This document shows positions 17,133 through 25,169 of a stretch of DNA of 46,425 nucleotides, one piece after another. Source of the DNA: Candidatus Baldrarchaeum yapensis (GTDB lineage: Archaea > Asgardarchaeota > Baldrarchaeia > Baldrarchaeales > Baldrarchaeaceae); the NCBI GenBank assembly GCA_016840465.1, contig JAEOSH010000013.1, positions 1 to 46,425 on the forward strand. The letters are read 5' to 3'. The notes below the pieces were generated by a model. The model saw nothing but the letters and a program-made list of their open reading frames with translations. It made no database searches and was not told the DNA's origin. Every line of letters begins with the position of its first letter. Within the stretch, counting starts at the first letter, position 1. The position numbers and the translations under genes were made by a program.

Positions 17133-17582
17133 ATGGAACCTATCATCTGGGAGGTTTACCTTTGCGATCTTTACGATCTGTTGAGATACGATCGTGGAGA
17201 AATATCATGGAACGACGTAAAAAAGAGGAAAGTAAGATGCCTAGTTGATACCGGAGCCAGTAGAACACTAATCACGAGAAAACACTTGAAAGGACTCTCG
17301 TACATTTCACGCGGGAAAAGGGAAATTCACGGAATATGTAAAGAGCCTGTTGATGCGAATTTGGTAAGACTTGGGATTGCAATTCGAGTAGATGACGAAA
17401 TATTAGGTGCCATAGATGACGTATTTCTGCTCATAGATGAGGAGGAGGGGCGCAGAATAACGGAAGTTCTACAAACCATGGATGCAGAGGCAATACTCGG
17501 GCGCACGTCGATGGACGCGCTCGGAATACGACCAGAACCTGCAACGAAGAAACCCCAGAGGGCACCAGCGGTGATACTGTGA
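17133..17582 (+). CDS. Retropepsin-like clan AA aspartic protease fold protein
   Basis: The product is 149 aa from ATG 17133 (165 aa from 17085). The L-V-D-T-G-A-S motif carries the catalytic Asp of retropepsin-type single-domain aspartic proteases, which work as homodimers. The later hydrophobic-hydrophobic-G element is I-L-G-R-T-S-M-D-A-L-G. Proteins of this type are widespread in archaea with unknown targets. GGGGGT at 17123-17128 fits the ATG at 17133; ATG 17121 is also possible. The gene stands alone between a leftward YkgJ gene and a leftward ATPase gene. Confidence 0.75.
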   Translation: MEPIIWEVYLCDLYDLLRYDRGEISWNDVKKRKVRCLVDTGASRTLITRKHLKGLSYISRGKREIHGICKEPVDANLVRLGIAIRVDDEILGAIDDVFLLIDEEEGRRITEVLQTMDAEAILGRTSMDALGIRPEPATKKPQRAPAVIL

Positions 17583-17670
17583 CCATAGACATCCGGCCGC
17601 GAAAGAATCAAGATAAGCGGTCATTTTAAGGATGGTTTATCATTCCCGTCCGATGATGTTTTTATCTCGC

Positions 17671-19089
17671 TCAAAACGGATGAAGTGGAGTGTTTTTCCT
17701 GATATTCCCGAGGACTTTTAAGTCCACCAAATAAATTCTCTTCTCCTTTAAAATTTCGGCGGCCTCACTACTAACTCCACCTTTATGGAAGATCACGAGC
17801 CGGGAGTGTGGGTACTCATCTAAGTGTTTTTCGAGTTGCTCTATTTTCCTTTTAGGGACATCGGTCCCGAAATAGCATTCACCTAACAGGGTTCTCCCCT
17901 CAAAGTCTATTGCTAAGACATCTATCTGCCCATATCTGCTCTTACCCATCCCAACGTACTTAAAGGGGCCGAGCACTAATTCTCTTCCGAGTGCGTCCTT
18001 AACCCTTATCTGCTTGCCGAGCGCACCGAGCGTTTCCCTAACAAGCGCCTCAAACCCTATTGTAGAAACTCTCTTGAAGAGTTCTATGTCCTTAGCCATC
18101 TGCGGTGTCGTAGTGAACAACACCCATGAGGCGAAGGTTCTGTCCTTCGCAACGTAAAAAACGTTCTTCCTAGATATGAAGACCTTGGATATGAGGTCTC
18201 TCTCGATAAGGTCGGAAAGCATCTGAGGAAGGTCACTTTCACCGATTGTGCTTTCTAGGTCTTCGTACTTCTTCCTGCCGATCGCCAGGTTGTAGATCAC
18301 GAGTCTTTCCGTGGGGTTCAGGTCTTCATAGAGTGAGAAAAAGTACTCGGCGAGTGTTCCTTCCGTGAATTCCATTCTTAAGGCCTCATCGAGGTCTCCG
18401 TAGAGGGCGTACGCTTTTGTTAGGCACTCCACGTAGAACGGAACAAAATCCGCCAGTATGACGATCCTATCCTTCACGTCGTCGGGAATTTTCCATCCGT
18501 ACTCCCGCTCCATCAGCGATATTAGCCCTAGGGAGTTGTTGAAGTCCAAGGGTCCGAGGTTCAGTATGAAGTCAAAAGTTCTGGCTAAGATCCTCGCCTT
18601 TCGAATTATCTTCCTTATCTCCGCAAGGCTACTCGAGGTTGCGATTACCGCCGCCCCGCAATCCATAATGCAACCTCTCAGTACCGCCGCGAAGTTCGTG
18701 ACATTTCCAAATTCCCTCTTCCTTCCCAGCGTCCTGAAGAGATTCGTAAACTCGTCCAGAACGATGACGTTCACGCCACGTTCCGAAACTTCCCTAAAGA
18801 AGTTCTCAAGTGCTGTTTTGTTATCCAGTCGTCCGACATCTACATCTTTCAGGCATAATTCCTCTGCCATCTGTCTCAGAAGATCTGATCCCCGCGTTAC
18901 AGTCGAACAATTTATGTATACCCCTTTGAAACCCTGCCCTTCAACCTCCTCGAGAACTTTTAACGCGAGAACCGACTTCCCTATCCCCCTTCGACCCTTT
19001 ATCAGGATCTTATCACCCCTCGTGATCATCAAGGAGAGTAACTCAAGTTCTCTTTCTCTATTAACAAAATACTTGACCTTCGGTCTCAC
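17671..19089 (-). CDS. Archaeal AAA/STAND-type ATPase with degenerate nuclease-like C-terminal domain
   Basis: The product is 472 aa. It has Walker A GRRGIGKS (residues 32-39) and Walker B VIVLDEF (D112, E113). An I-A-T-S-S-S sensor follows, then a helical/winged-helix region with L-N-P-T-E-R-L-V. The C-terminal domain has G-Q-I-D-V-L-A-I-D followed by L-L-G-E-C-Y-F, shaped like the D...E-x-K core of restriction-type nucleases but with Tyr where Lys is expected. Archaeal ATPases of this MNS/DUF234-like kind are abundant and little understood. The start is GTG 19089: a TATA box (19140-19147, minus strand) and GGGGG support it and exclude the longer frame to 19173. Confidence 0.82.
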   Translation of the reverse strand: MRPKVKYFVNRERELELLSLMITRGDKILIKGRRGIGKSVLALKVLEEVEGQGFKGVYINCSTVTRGSDLLRQMAEELCLKDVDVGRLDNKTALENFFREVSERGVNVIVLDEFTNLFRTLGRKREFGNVTNFAAVLRGCIMDCGAAVIATSSSLAEIRKIIRKARILARTFDFILNLGPLDFNNSLGLISLMEREYGWKIPDDVKDRIVILADFVPFYVECLTKAYALYGDLDEALRMEFTEGTLAEYFFSLYEDLNPTERLVIYNLAIGRKKYEDLESTIGESDLPQMLSDLIERDLISKVFISRKNVFYVAKDRTFASWVLFTTTPQMAKDIELFKRVSTIGFEALVRETLGALGKQIRVKDALGRELVLGPFKYVGMGKSRYGQIDVLAIDFEGRTLLGECYFGTDVPKRKIEQLEKHLDEYPHSRLVIFHKGGVSSEAAEILKEKRIYLVDLKVLGNIRKNTPLHPF

Positions 19090-19359
19090 CCTAATATCCC
19101 CCTTATTAATTGACCGAGAATAACATATCAAATGATAGGTTATAAAATTATAGGTTATCATATCATCTGTCATTATCCAACGATAAAGTTGCGGTCTTCG
19201 GTCACTTCCCGCGGAAACTCATTGATGAAACTCGATTTAGTTTTAGATATCTCCTTTTCTTCCAAGAAAATCTTAGTAAATGGTATTTATGATATTGAAA
19301 ATTGGTGATGATAGATATTGACGCTTTTTCAAGGGCGTGTTTTTTTCACCATCACAACC

Positions 19360-19390
19360 TTTATATCGAATTTTGTTCATATGCACAAAA
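19360..19390 (+). promoter_or_regulatory. TATA box plus inverted-repeat operator of the DUF5320-DtxR-DUF134 operon
   Basis: TTTATAT at 19360-19366 is followed at 19371-19390 by a near-perfect dyad with TTTTGT and ACAAAA arms around CATATG (9 of 10 pairs match). The dyad covers the expected transcription start, the classic place for an archaeal repressor. A closely matching dyad lies in the same place before the NifX-like gene at 22390. Confidence 0.6.
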
Positions 19391-19404
19391 TGGAGGTGAT
19401 ACCC

Positions 19405-19710
19405 ATGTGGTGGGGTGGCGGTCGCGGACGCGGCGGGCACCGATGGAGGTGGATGTTCTACCTTACGGGGCTACCCGGATGGATGAGGTTCGGGTTCTCG
19501 CCCGGATGGGTTGGAAGATCACCGAACGGGCTGCCTCCCTACTTAGCGGGTCGGATGTTTGGATTTCCACAGGTACCATTCCAGCAAATGCAGATGCAGG
19601 GCCTTTCTAAGGAGCAGATGAGGGAGTTTCTCAAGCAACAGCGCGAGATTCTGCGCGCCCAGCTGAGGGAGATAGAGCGCAGGTTGAAGGAGTTGGAAGA
19701 GAGCGAGTGA
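19405..19710 (+). CDS. DUF5320-like protein
   Basis: The product is 101 aa. The N-terminal half is rich in Gly, Arg, Trp and Pro (W-W-G-G-G-R-G-R-G-G). The C-terminal ~35 residues form a charged coiled coil (R-E-I-L-R-A-Q-L-R-E-I-E-R-R-L-K-E-L-E). This matches small archaeal/bacterial DUF5320 proteins, which recur beside NifX-like and Mrp genes. GGAGGTGAT at 19392-19400, a perfect ribosome-binding site, fixes the ATG at 19405. It leads an operon with the DtxR-like and DUF134 genes. A competing +1-frame reading through this region lacks a ribosome-binding site. Confidence 0.75.
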   Translation: MWWGGGRGRGGHRWRWMFYLTGLPGWMRFGFSPGWVGRSPNGLPPYLAGRMFGFPQVPFQQMQMQGLSKEQMREFLKQQREILRAQLREIERRLKELEESE

Positions 19711-19713
19711 TAG

Positions 19714-20109
19714 ATGAAGTACTACGTTTCTATTTGCAGTTTGGAGGACAGTGTTAGGAGGTTGCTCGCGCTAGGAGGCCACGTACGTTTCGTGAAGCTT
19801 GTCGAGTTTTCGAAATCTGCAAATCTTCCGCTATCCTCCGCTTTTCAGATTTTTAGGAAACTTCACGAGTTGGGACTCGCGAGGTACGTACCCCGGAAGG
19901 GTATAATGCTCACGGAGCACGGTATAAGGCTCGGGGTTTCGCTCCTCAAGAAACTTATCCTTACAAAAACGTTCCTAGTGTGTGCACTGGGGCTCGACGA
20001 GGAGGCCGCGGAGAGGGAGGCATGCACCTTAGAACATTATATAAATGAGCACGTCCTTACAAGGATAATAGAGTTCCTGAGGAACCACCATCTTCGGCAG
20101 ATTGCGTGA
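19714..20109 (+). CDS. DtxR/MntR-family metal-dependent regulator
   Basis: The product is 131 aa. The N-terminal winged helix (~10-60) carries S-S-A-F-Q-I-F-R-K-L-H-E-L-G-L. Then come L-T-E-H-G-I-R-L and the signature of the DtxR dimerisation/metal domain, L-G-L-D-E-E-A-A-E-R-E-A-C-T-L-E-H-Y-I. It has no C-terminal SH3/FeoA domain, so it is the short two-domain form. Members sense Fe2+ or Mn2+ and repress uptake or homeostasis genes. The ATG is 4 bases after the upstream stop. It is a prime candidate for binding the dyads at 19371 and 22349. Confidence 0.82.
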   Translation: MKYYVSICSLEDSVRRLLALGGHVRFVKLVEFSKSANLPLSSAFQIFRKLHELGLARYVPRKGIMLTEHGIRLGVSLLKKLILTKTFLVCALGLDEEAAEREACTLEHYINEHVLTRIIEFLRNHHLRQIA

Positions 20110-20150
20110 CACGGATCATTTTAACGACAATTACAATGGGAGGTTTGCCG

Positions 20151-20576
20151 ATGCCGCAGCACAGGCACAGATGGGGATGGAGAAGACGCGGCGAAATGCC
20201 GGAGGCTAGGGGCCCAGGGAGACCTCCAAAGCCGAGAGTTATCACCGCGCTCCCCACTGTTGCAAAGTTCTCACCCACTCTTCAGGAGAACGTTCCGGTC
20301 CAGCCAAAACCGCCCATTTTCCTGTCATATGATGAGTACGAGGCCCTCAGGTTGATAGATTACGAGGGCTTGACTCAAGAGGAAGCGGGGGAGAGAATGG
20401 GCGTGTCCAGGGGGACAATATGGCGCCTTATAAAGAGCGCCCGCAAGAAGGTGTCCTCCGCGCTGATAGAAGGGCGAGAACTGGTGATCGTTCCACAGGC
20501 CCCCATAATCCTAGAGGAGAAGTGTGAGAAGGAGGAAGTGCGTGAAGAGGTGAAGGAAGAGATAATACGCGGCTAA
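20151..20576 (+). CDS. DUF134 family DNA-binding protein
   Basis: The product is 141 aa. The basic, Pro-rich N terminus (R-G-P-G-R-P-P-K-P-R) is followed by L-S-Y-D-E-Y-E-A-L-R-L-I-D-Y-E-G-L-T-Q-E-E-A-G-E-R-M-G, then V-S-R-G-T-I-W-R-L as the recognition helix. This is a sigma-70-region-4-like helix-turn-helix typical of DUF134. The tail is acidic. DUF134 genes often lie next to NifX-like and Mrp genes and are assumed to regulate them. GGGAGGT at 20138-20144 fixes the ATG at 20151. It is the third gene of the operon starting at 19405. Confidence 0.88.
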   Translation: MPQHRHRWGWRRRGEMPEARGPGRPPKPRVITALPTVAKFSPTLQENVPVQPKPPIFLSYDEYEALRLIDYEGLTQEEAGERMGVSRGTIWRLIKSARKKVSSALIEGRELVIVPQAPIILEEKCEKEEVREEVKEEIIRG

Positions 20577-20581
20577 TAGCG

Positions 20582-21187
20582 TCATACGGATACTAAGGTT
20601 TTTAGTTCCTCGAGTGATCTTATTACCGGGGCTGAAACCTCCTCTTCCCGGCTCTCGCTCCTCCTGATTATGAACACCCGGCAACCAATCTCCCTTCCGG
20701 CTCTTGCGTCGTTCTCCCTGTCTCCGACGAATACCGCCTCCGAGGGCTCCACTTCCAGCATCTCGAGAACTCTTTGTAGCTGTACTTCTCTGAAAATAGA
20801 GTACTCGCGCGTGACGACGTTCTCCTCTCCGAAGAACTCTCCGAGTTGTGACATTGATAGGATTCTTCTGACGACCTTCCGCCCTTGAAGTGTAACGAGT
20901 GCAAGTTTTGCGCCTTTCCTGTCAAAATGCCTCAATACACCTATGGTATCGGGAAAGATCCTGACATTCTCCACCGCTCTCAACTCTTCCTCGTCCAATA
21001 TGCTTAAGACTCTCCTGTACATCTCAATGTTTCCCTCCCTCAAGAGTCCTACCAAGGTTCCGAAAATTGACGTTACATGCCGCCCCAACTCCTTCGAGAG
21101 GCGTATCTTCAGCAGGGAATAATTAACCGGCAACGCAAGCAACGTGCCGTCCATGTCGAAGATGAGTGCCTTCACTTTCACTTCCAC
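20582..21187 (-). CDS. HAD-superfamily phosphatase
   Basis: The product is 201 aa from GTG 21187. D-M-D-G-T-L (motif I, nucleophile Asp), L-V-T-L-Q-G (motif II), a Lys/Arg region and F-V-G-D-R-E-N-D (motif IV) are all present, with a helical cap between I and II. It resembles phosphoglycolate-phosphatase-type HADs; the substrate is unknown. A TATA box on the minus strand at 21231-21240 and GGAGAGG just upstream support GTG 21187 over the longer frame to 21262. GTG 21181 and 21175 are alternatives. The gene converges with the DUF134 operon, with 5 bases between stops. Confidence 0.85.
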   Translation of the reverse strand: MEVKVKALIFDMDGTLLALPVNYSLLKIRLSKELGRHVTSIFGTLVGLLREGNIEMYRRVLSILDEEELRAVENVRIFPDTIGVLRHFDRKGAKLALVTLQGRKVVRRILSMSQLGEFFGEENVVTREYSIFREVQLQRVLEMLEVEPSEAVFVGDRENDARAGREIGCRVFIIRRSESREEEVSAPVIRSLEELKTLVSV

Positions 21188-21390
21188 TTCCTCTCCTTTC
21201 CGAATGTTCAGGTTAAAGATGAGGACGAAATTATAAAATTTAGTGGGCAACCGCGAAGGCAAGGGTGTTTATAAAATTTGTTCGGAGAAAATAGAAATGA
21301 GATGTACAATGGGATTTTTGAAAGTGAAAGCACTTATATGGAACACATTTAAACTGGGATCGCGTCTTAGAGTTCGGTGCGGTGCGTACA

Positions 21391-22176
21391 ATGAGGACCT
21401 TTTATCGCCATGTGCTTAACATAATAGGCATACTGACCGTCGTATGGGTACTGTTGTTCCTGATAGTGCTGATACCCGTAAAGATTCTTGTCGTACCAAT
21501 ATCTGTTCCGAGAGACGTGCCCCATGCGGCATTGATCGAAGCTCTGCTCCAGTTAGCGCTCACCGGAGTTTTCGGGATAATATGGCTCGTAATATGGTAC
21601 TTCCTCATAAGGTGGTACTTCAACTACTCTCTCAGAAAACAGTACGGGAATATGCGGTCTCAAACCACCAACGGGGGTTCGGCGCAGAACTACAGCGAAA
21701 TAGTATACAGACCCATCGGGATCATCCACACCCCCTTCAAGGAACCGCGTGGGGTTCCGATACAGCCAAAGTATGCTAAGGGCATCAGGGGGACAGTTGA
21801 AGTATTCCCCGAATATGCGGAGGGCCTCCAAGACATTGAGGGCTTTTCCCACATAATTCTGATCTACCACTTCCACCTTGCGAAGAGGAAATCCCTTAAG
21901 GTAGTTCCGTTTCTTGATACAAAGCCACGTGGGATATTTGCGACGCGCGCACCTAGACGTCCTAACCCTATTGGAGTATCCGTAGTACGCCTTCTCAAGG
22001 TCGAGGGCAATATTCTCCATGTGGAAAACGTCGATATAGTGGACGGAACACCACTCCTCGATATAAAACCGTATGTCCCTGAATTTGACGCGGCGGAGAA
22101 TGTGAGGATAGGATGGCTGGAGGAAAGAGTGAAGCGTGGACGCCTCGCGAGAGACGACGGTAGGTTCATGAGGTGA
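21391..22176 (+). CDS. trmO: TrmO/TsaA tRNA-A37 methyltransferase domain fused to an N-terminal membrane hairpin
   Basis: The product is 261 aa from ATG 21391. Residues ~10-90 contain two or three hydrophobic helices. From ~105 onward it is a complete TrmO (TsaA/VirR) domain: Y-R-P-I-G-I-I-H-T-P-F, I-I-L-I-Y-H-F-H, R-A-P-R-R-P-N-P-I-G-V-S and I-V-D-G-T-P-L-L-D-I-K-P-Y. TrmO uses SAM to N6-methylate t6A37 of certain tRNAs. TrmO proteins are normally soluble, so the membrane extension is odd. An internal ATG near 21652 could give a soluble form. GTG 21382 is also in frame. Confidence 0.85.
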   Translation: MRTFYRHVLNIIGILTVVWVLLFLIVLIPVKILVVPISVPRDVPHAALIEALLQLALTGVFGIIWLVIWYFLIRWYFNYSLRKQYGNMRSQTTNGGSAQNYSEIVYRPIGIIHTPFKEPRGVPIQPKYAKGIRGTVEVFPEYAEGLQDIEGFSHIILIYHFHLAKRKSLKVVPFLDTKPRGIFATRAPRRPNPIGVSVVRLLKVEGNILHVENVDIVDGTPLLDIKPYVPEFDAAENVRIGWLEERVKRGRLARDDGRFMR

Positions 22177-22340
22177 CGATAATAAACGATAGTGTGGTAC
22201 ATTTTAGGGGTATTTACCTAGTTCTGGCAGATTTGCAGATTATCGAGCGGATGTCTTTTGCATCGATGTAATAGGGGGATGCCATACGCTCCGGTCGCGA
22301 AAACATCGGTGGTATGCCGTCACCGTCCCGATCAGATACT

Positions 22341-22366
22341 CTTTTAAAATTGTGCATAGACACAAT
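22341..22366 (+). promoter_or_regulatory. TATA-like element plus inverted-repeat operator of the NifX-like/Mrp operon
   Basis: CTTTTAAAA at 22341-22349 is overlapped by a dyad at 22349-22366 with perfect 6-base arms ATTGTG and CACAAT around CATAGA. The 16-base core matches the dyad at 19373-19388 at 13 of 16 positions, with identical arm spacing and the same placement between TATA box and start point. Confidence 0.6.
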
Positions 22367-22389
22367 ATCGTGCACGGGAGGTGCTACTA

Positions 22390-22803
22390 ATGCCACGGAT
22401 ACTAATACCCACGGAGGCACCCGGCGGTCTTGATGCTCCGGTTTCTCAGCACTTTGGCAGAGCGGAAACTTTTACAATCGTGGATGTGGAAGATGGAAAA
22501 ATAGTGCATGTTGAGGTTGTGGATAACAGGGGAATGCACTTCGGCGGAGGCGGACGTGCCGTACAGGTGGCACTTTCAGTGGGCGCCGATATCGTCATAA
22601 GCAGGGGGCTCGGAATCCGCGCCCTCTTCTTTCTGAAGAACATGGGGATAACAGTATTAACCGGAAACTTCAATACGGTTAGGGAGGCAATCTCCGCCTA
22701 CCTCAGGGGTGACCTCAGGTCCATGGAGGAAGAAGATGTCTGTATGGGTGGCCATCACCGGTCAGGTTTTTGTGATAGAGGATTCCCTCCGTTTCCATAT
22801 TAA
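22390..22803 (+). CDS. NifX/NifB-type dinitrogenase iron-molybdenum cofactor domain protein
   Basis: The product is 137 aa. The single domain shows P-V-S-Q-H-F-G-R-A-E-T-F-T-I-V-D, G-A-D-I-V-I-S-R-G-L-G and A-I-S-A-Y-L-R-G, the pattern of the NifX/NafY superfamily that carries Fe-S or metal clusters. Outside nitrogen fixers these are stand-alone Fe-S cluster or metal carriers. A Cys/His-rich tail (V-C-M-G-G-H-H ... F-C) could bind metal. GGGAGGTG at 22376-22383 fixes the ATG at 22390. It is followed 15 bases later by the Mrp ATPase gene, a widespread pairing. Confidence 0.9.
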   Translation: MPRILIPTEAPGGLDAPVSQHFGRAETFTIVDVEDGKIVHVEVVDNRGMHFGGGGRAVQVALSVGADIVISRGLGIRALFFLKNMGITVLTGNFNTVREAISAYLRGDLRSMEEEDVCMGGHHRSGFCDRGFPPFPY

Positions 22804-22818
22804 AAGTCGAAGGGGGTT

Positions 22819-23718
22819 GTGAAAACGGCGGAGAAACCGAATAAGGAACAGGTTGGGAGCGCCGCGCCGGAAAAAGCGCATCCTAAGATAAAGTACGTTA
22901 AGGGGCGAATTATCGTCGAGAATGAGAAAATAATGAAGAACATGGAGAGGATAAAGCACCCCATTGCGATAATGTCCGGAAAGGGCGGGGTCGGGAAGAC
23001 CACGGTCGCCGTGAATCTCGCAATAGCGCTTGCGTGGAGGGGTTATGTTACTGGAATTCTGGATGCCGATATTCACGGGCCCGATGTTCCAAAGATGATG
23101 GGGCTCGAGGGACAGAGACCGGTCGCGGTTCCGAACGGAATACTCCCAGTTTTCGGGCCACTTAACATAAAGGTAATGTCCATGGAGTTCCTCCTGGAAA
23201 AGCCCGACGTGCCAATAATATGGCGTGGACCACTGAAGATGCGCGCAATCGAGCAGTTCCTATCCGATGTTATCTGGGGCGACTTGGATTTCCTAATAAT
23301 AGACCTGCCGCCGGGAACCGGTGACGAACCCCTTTCTATAATGCAACTCATACCTAACCTCGAGGGCGTGATCATAGTGACCACCCCTCAGGAGGTCGCC
23401 CTCCTCGACGTGAGCAAGGCGATAATGATGGCAAAGCGCCTGAACGTCCGAGTGCTGGGTGTCATAGAGAACATGGCCGGTTTCGTGTGCCCTCATTGTG
23501 GAAAGAAGACTAACATATTCGGTTACGGTGGGGGAGAAAATGCAGCAAAGGAGTACAACATACCGTTCCTCGGAAGACTGCCCTTAGATCCACGGATAAT
23601 GTCGGTATCGGATAGGGGGCGCCCGTTCATAATAGAGAACCCGGATAGTGAGGCCTCGAAGGCGTTCATGGAGATTGTTAAGAACATAGAAAAAGAAGTG
23701 GGCGAACTATCGCAGTGA
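22819..23718 (+). CDS. mrp: Mrp/NBP35-type Fe-S cluster carrier ATPase
   Basis: The product is 299 aa. It contains the deviant Walker [29 protein letters not shown] and the C-P-H-C pair near residue 218 that bridges an Fe-S cluster at the dimer interface. The first ~45 residues are a charged extension. Mrp/ApbC proteins transfer [4Fe-4S] clusters to apo-proteins. The GTG at 22819 follows AGGGGG closely; a slightly different start is possible. It forms an operon with the NifX-like gene, under the dyad at 22349. Confidence 0.93.
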   Translation: MKTAEKPNKEQVGSAAPEKAHPKIKYVKGRIIVENEKIMKNMERIKHPIAIMSGKGGVGKTTVAVNLAIALAWRGYVTGILDADIHGPDVPKMMGLEGQRPVAVPNGILPVFGPLNIKVMSMEFLLEKPDVPIIWRGPLKMRAIEQFLSDVIWGDLDFLIIDLPPGTGDEPLSIMQLIPNLEGVIIVTTPQEVALLDVSKAIMMAKRLNVRVLGVIENMAGFVCPHCGKKTNIFGYGGGENAAKEYNIPFLGRLPLDPRIMSVSDRGRPFIIENPDSEASKAFMEIVKNIEKEVGELSQ

Positions 23719-24111
23719 TTTCTCGTATAGATGGGTAACATAACACTCATTTTTACTCTTTATGAAGTTCCGTGTACTTGCCAATTTTTGTTTTACAGGT
23801 GCCCTTCCTGACATCCGGAGATTATTTCGGAAAAATGATTTAAAATTTGTAATTCCCAAAATGATTCTCCTTGAGTCATCTGCCTTATTTTCTAATTTTT
23901 CTAAACAGAGCATAGTCCCTTTCTTAATGCACTCTTTCATATTATCTGTTAATTGCCGTAACGAGGTTCCACATGACACCTTTTAGCTTAGTGAGACGGC
24001 ATCGTCAGGAATTCGATGAAGCGTGTTGCTTTGGTCAGGTTTACTGGGCCTTACATTTTAAAGCCTTAAGACGATCTTGCATATTGCATGCAAATGTCCT
24101 AAGACGTATGA
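23719..24111. other. Intergenic region without a convincing gene
   Basis: Overlapping short frames on both strands (minus 23707-23979, plus 23762-23986) have no recognisable motif and no ribosome-binding site, and neither is preferred. A 10-base palindrome TTGCATGCAA lies at 24084-24093. Confidence 0.35.
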
Positions 24112-24438
24112 ATGCATTGTACGCTGGCGATAAGACGAGAGGGAGAGAATAAGGGAATCAGAATTGAAGTCAATGACCTGAAAAAGGTCGCAATTTTTAC
24201 CTTCGTCAGTATCTGTATTGATATCAGCATCACTTTTTGTCTCTGGATAATGTTCGATAACGAAATGGTTCTCCTGACCCTACTCCTAATGGTGGTATTC
24301 GCGCTCACAGACCCTCCACTGTTGTACGTCTCACGTCGGCCGGAATCGACGAGAGGATTTTTAAGATCTTATCTGTACTCTCCTAGATATCGCCGAAGCA
24401 GTGGGCGTTTAGTAAATGGATGGGAGGACTCGCTGTAG
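24112..24438 (+). CDS. Possible small two-TM membrane protein
   Basis: The product is 108 aa. Two hydrophobic stretches (about residues 26-48 and 52-72) are flanked by charged segments and followed by an Arg/Ser-rich tail. I recognise no family. No strong ribosome-binding site precedes the ATG at 24112. It could be a real orphan or chance coding; the membrane-helix pattern is the only support. Confidence 0.35.
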   Translation: MHCTLAIRREGENKGIRIEVNDLKKVAIFTFVSICIDISITFCLWIMFDNEMVLLTLLLMVVFALTDPPLLYVSRRPESTRGFLRSYLYSPRYRRSSGRLVNGWEDSL

Positions 24439-24572
24439 CGAGAACAAGGGACGGGACATTCTATGTGATTTATACGTTTTATGTACTGCGGGTGGCGTGC
24501 GTACGCGGGGTTATCGTGGATAGAGGACGATTATCTTTCTCCAAATTTAAAAGACTCTAGTACTTAAGAACT

Positions 24573-24773
24573 ATGGAAGCGCCGCTCCGGGGATATGAAA
24601 AGTACGGAAACATAAAGGTTCATAGATCAAGAGGTACGTTTTTCATCCCTTCACTCGAACATACGGGCGAACTTTACGAGATTTCGGGTTCTAGGACATT
24701 AATACTGGCTGGAGAGATCGACCCGCGAGAAATTGTTGAAAACCTCAAAGCATTGTGCTTAGAGTTTTACTAA
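24573..24773 (+). CDS. Small hypothetical protein, leaderless
   Basis: The product is 66 aa. It looks like a small mixed alpha/beta domain (G-T-F-F-I-P-S, G-S-R-T-L-I-L-A-G-E-I-D-P-R-E-I-V-E-N-L). The TATA-like AAATTTAAAA at 24543-24552 ends about 20 bases before the ATG, so transcription should begin at or near the start codon, giving a leaderless mRNA. The family is unknown. Confidence 0.5.
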   Translation: MEAPLRGYEKYGNIKVHRSRGTFFIPSLEHTGELYEISGSRTLILAGEIDPREIVENLKALCLEFY

Positions 24774-24956
24774 GAGCTCCAAATAGACGCCTTTCAATAG
24801 AATAATTAATATTTTAATGTTCGTAACCTCCCCTTTACCTCCAATATACGTTATTTTTAGTCTCCGGCAACCAGCAAGAGTCATTTTTACACGGTCCGTT
24901 CATTAGACTCCCGCTATAGGCAAATTGAAATATTACAGCAATTGTATTACACTTAA

Positions 24957-25169
24957 GTGAATATCATATGTGTAATCACAATCAGGATAGATGACGAACT
25001 CATCAAGGAATTGGAGGCGATAAAGGAGAGATACAAGTTCAAGTCGCTCAGCGAGGTGGTGAGGAAGGCAATAAAGGAATTCGTTCTGAGCAGAACGCTA
25101 CCATGGAGTAGCCGCGAGGAAGTCTACCGCTACTTCCGCGAGAAAAGGAAGGCTGTGCAGGGGGTCTGA
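24957..25169 (+). CDS. vapB: Ribbon-helix-helix (CopG/VapB-like) antitoxin, 3' end replaced by repeat element
   Basis: The product is 70 aa. V-I-T-I-R-I-D-D-E-L-I-K-E-L is the ribbon strand, followed by two helices with S-L-S-E-V-V-R-K-A-I-K-E-F. It should dimerise, bind DNA and neutralise the PIN toxin encoded downstream. The last codon and the stop are supplied by the repeat element that begins at 25164. Beyond the element, E-D-L-H-E-E-E-D-T-L plus stop continues in a sensible frame and ends overlapping the toxin start. The antitoxin therefore probably once ran about 11 residues further. GTG 24957 lies in CACTTAAGTG (24950-24959), and inverted ATTACAC/GTGTAAT arms flank it, suggesting autoregulation. 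Confidence 0.75.
   Translation: MNIICVITIRIDDELIKELEAIKERYKFKSLSEVVRKAIKEFVLSRTLPWSSREEVYRYFREKRKAVQGV

Noticed and set aside
19302-19610. Alternative plus-strand frame over the DUF5320-like gene
   Set aside because: The perfect GGAGGTGAT site and coiled-coil C terminus support the frame from 19405 instead.
23707-23986. Overlapping small frames on both strands after the Mrp gene
   Set aside because: Neither has a ribosome-binding site, motif or membrane pattern; they cannot both be real and neither is favoured.
24084-24093. Palindrome TTGCATGCAA
   Set aside because: It is short, has no TATA element or clear gene start at the right distance, and does not match the 19371/22349 operator spacing.
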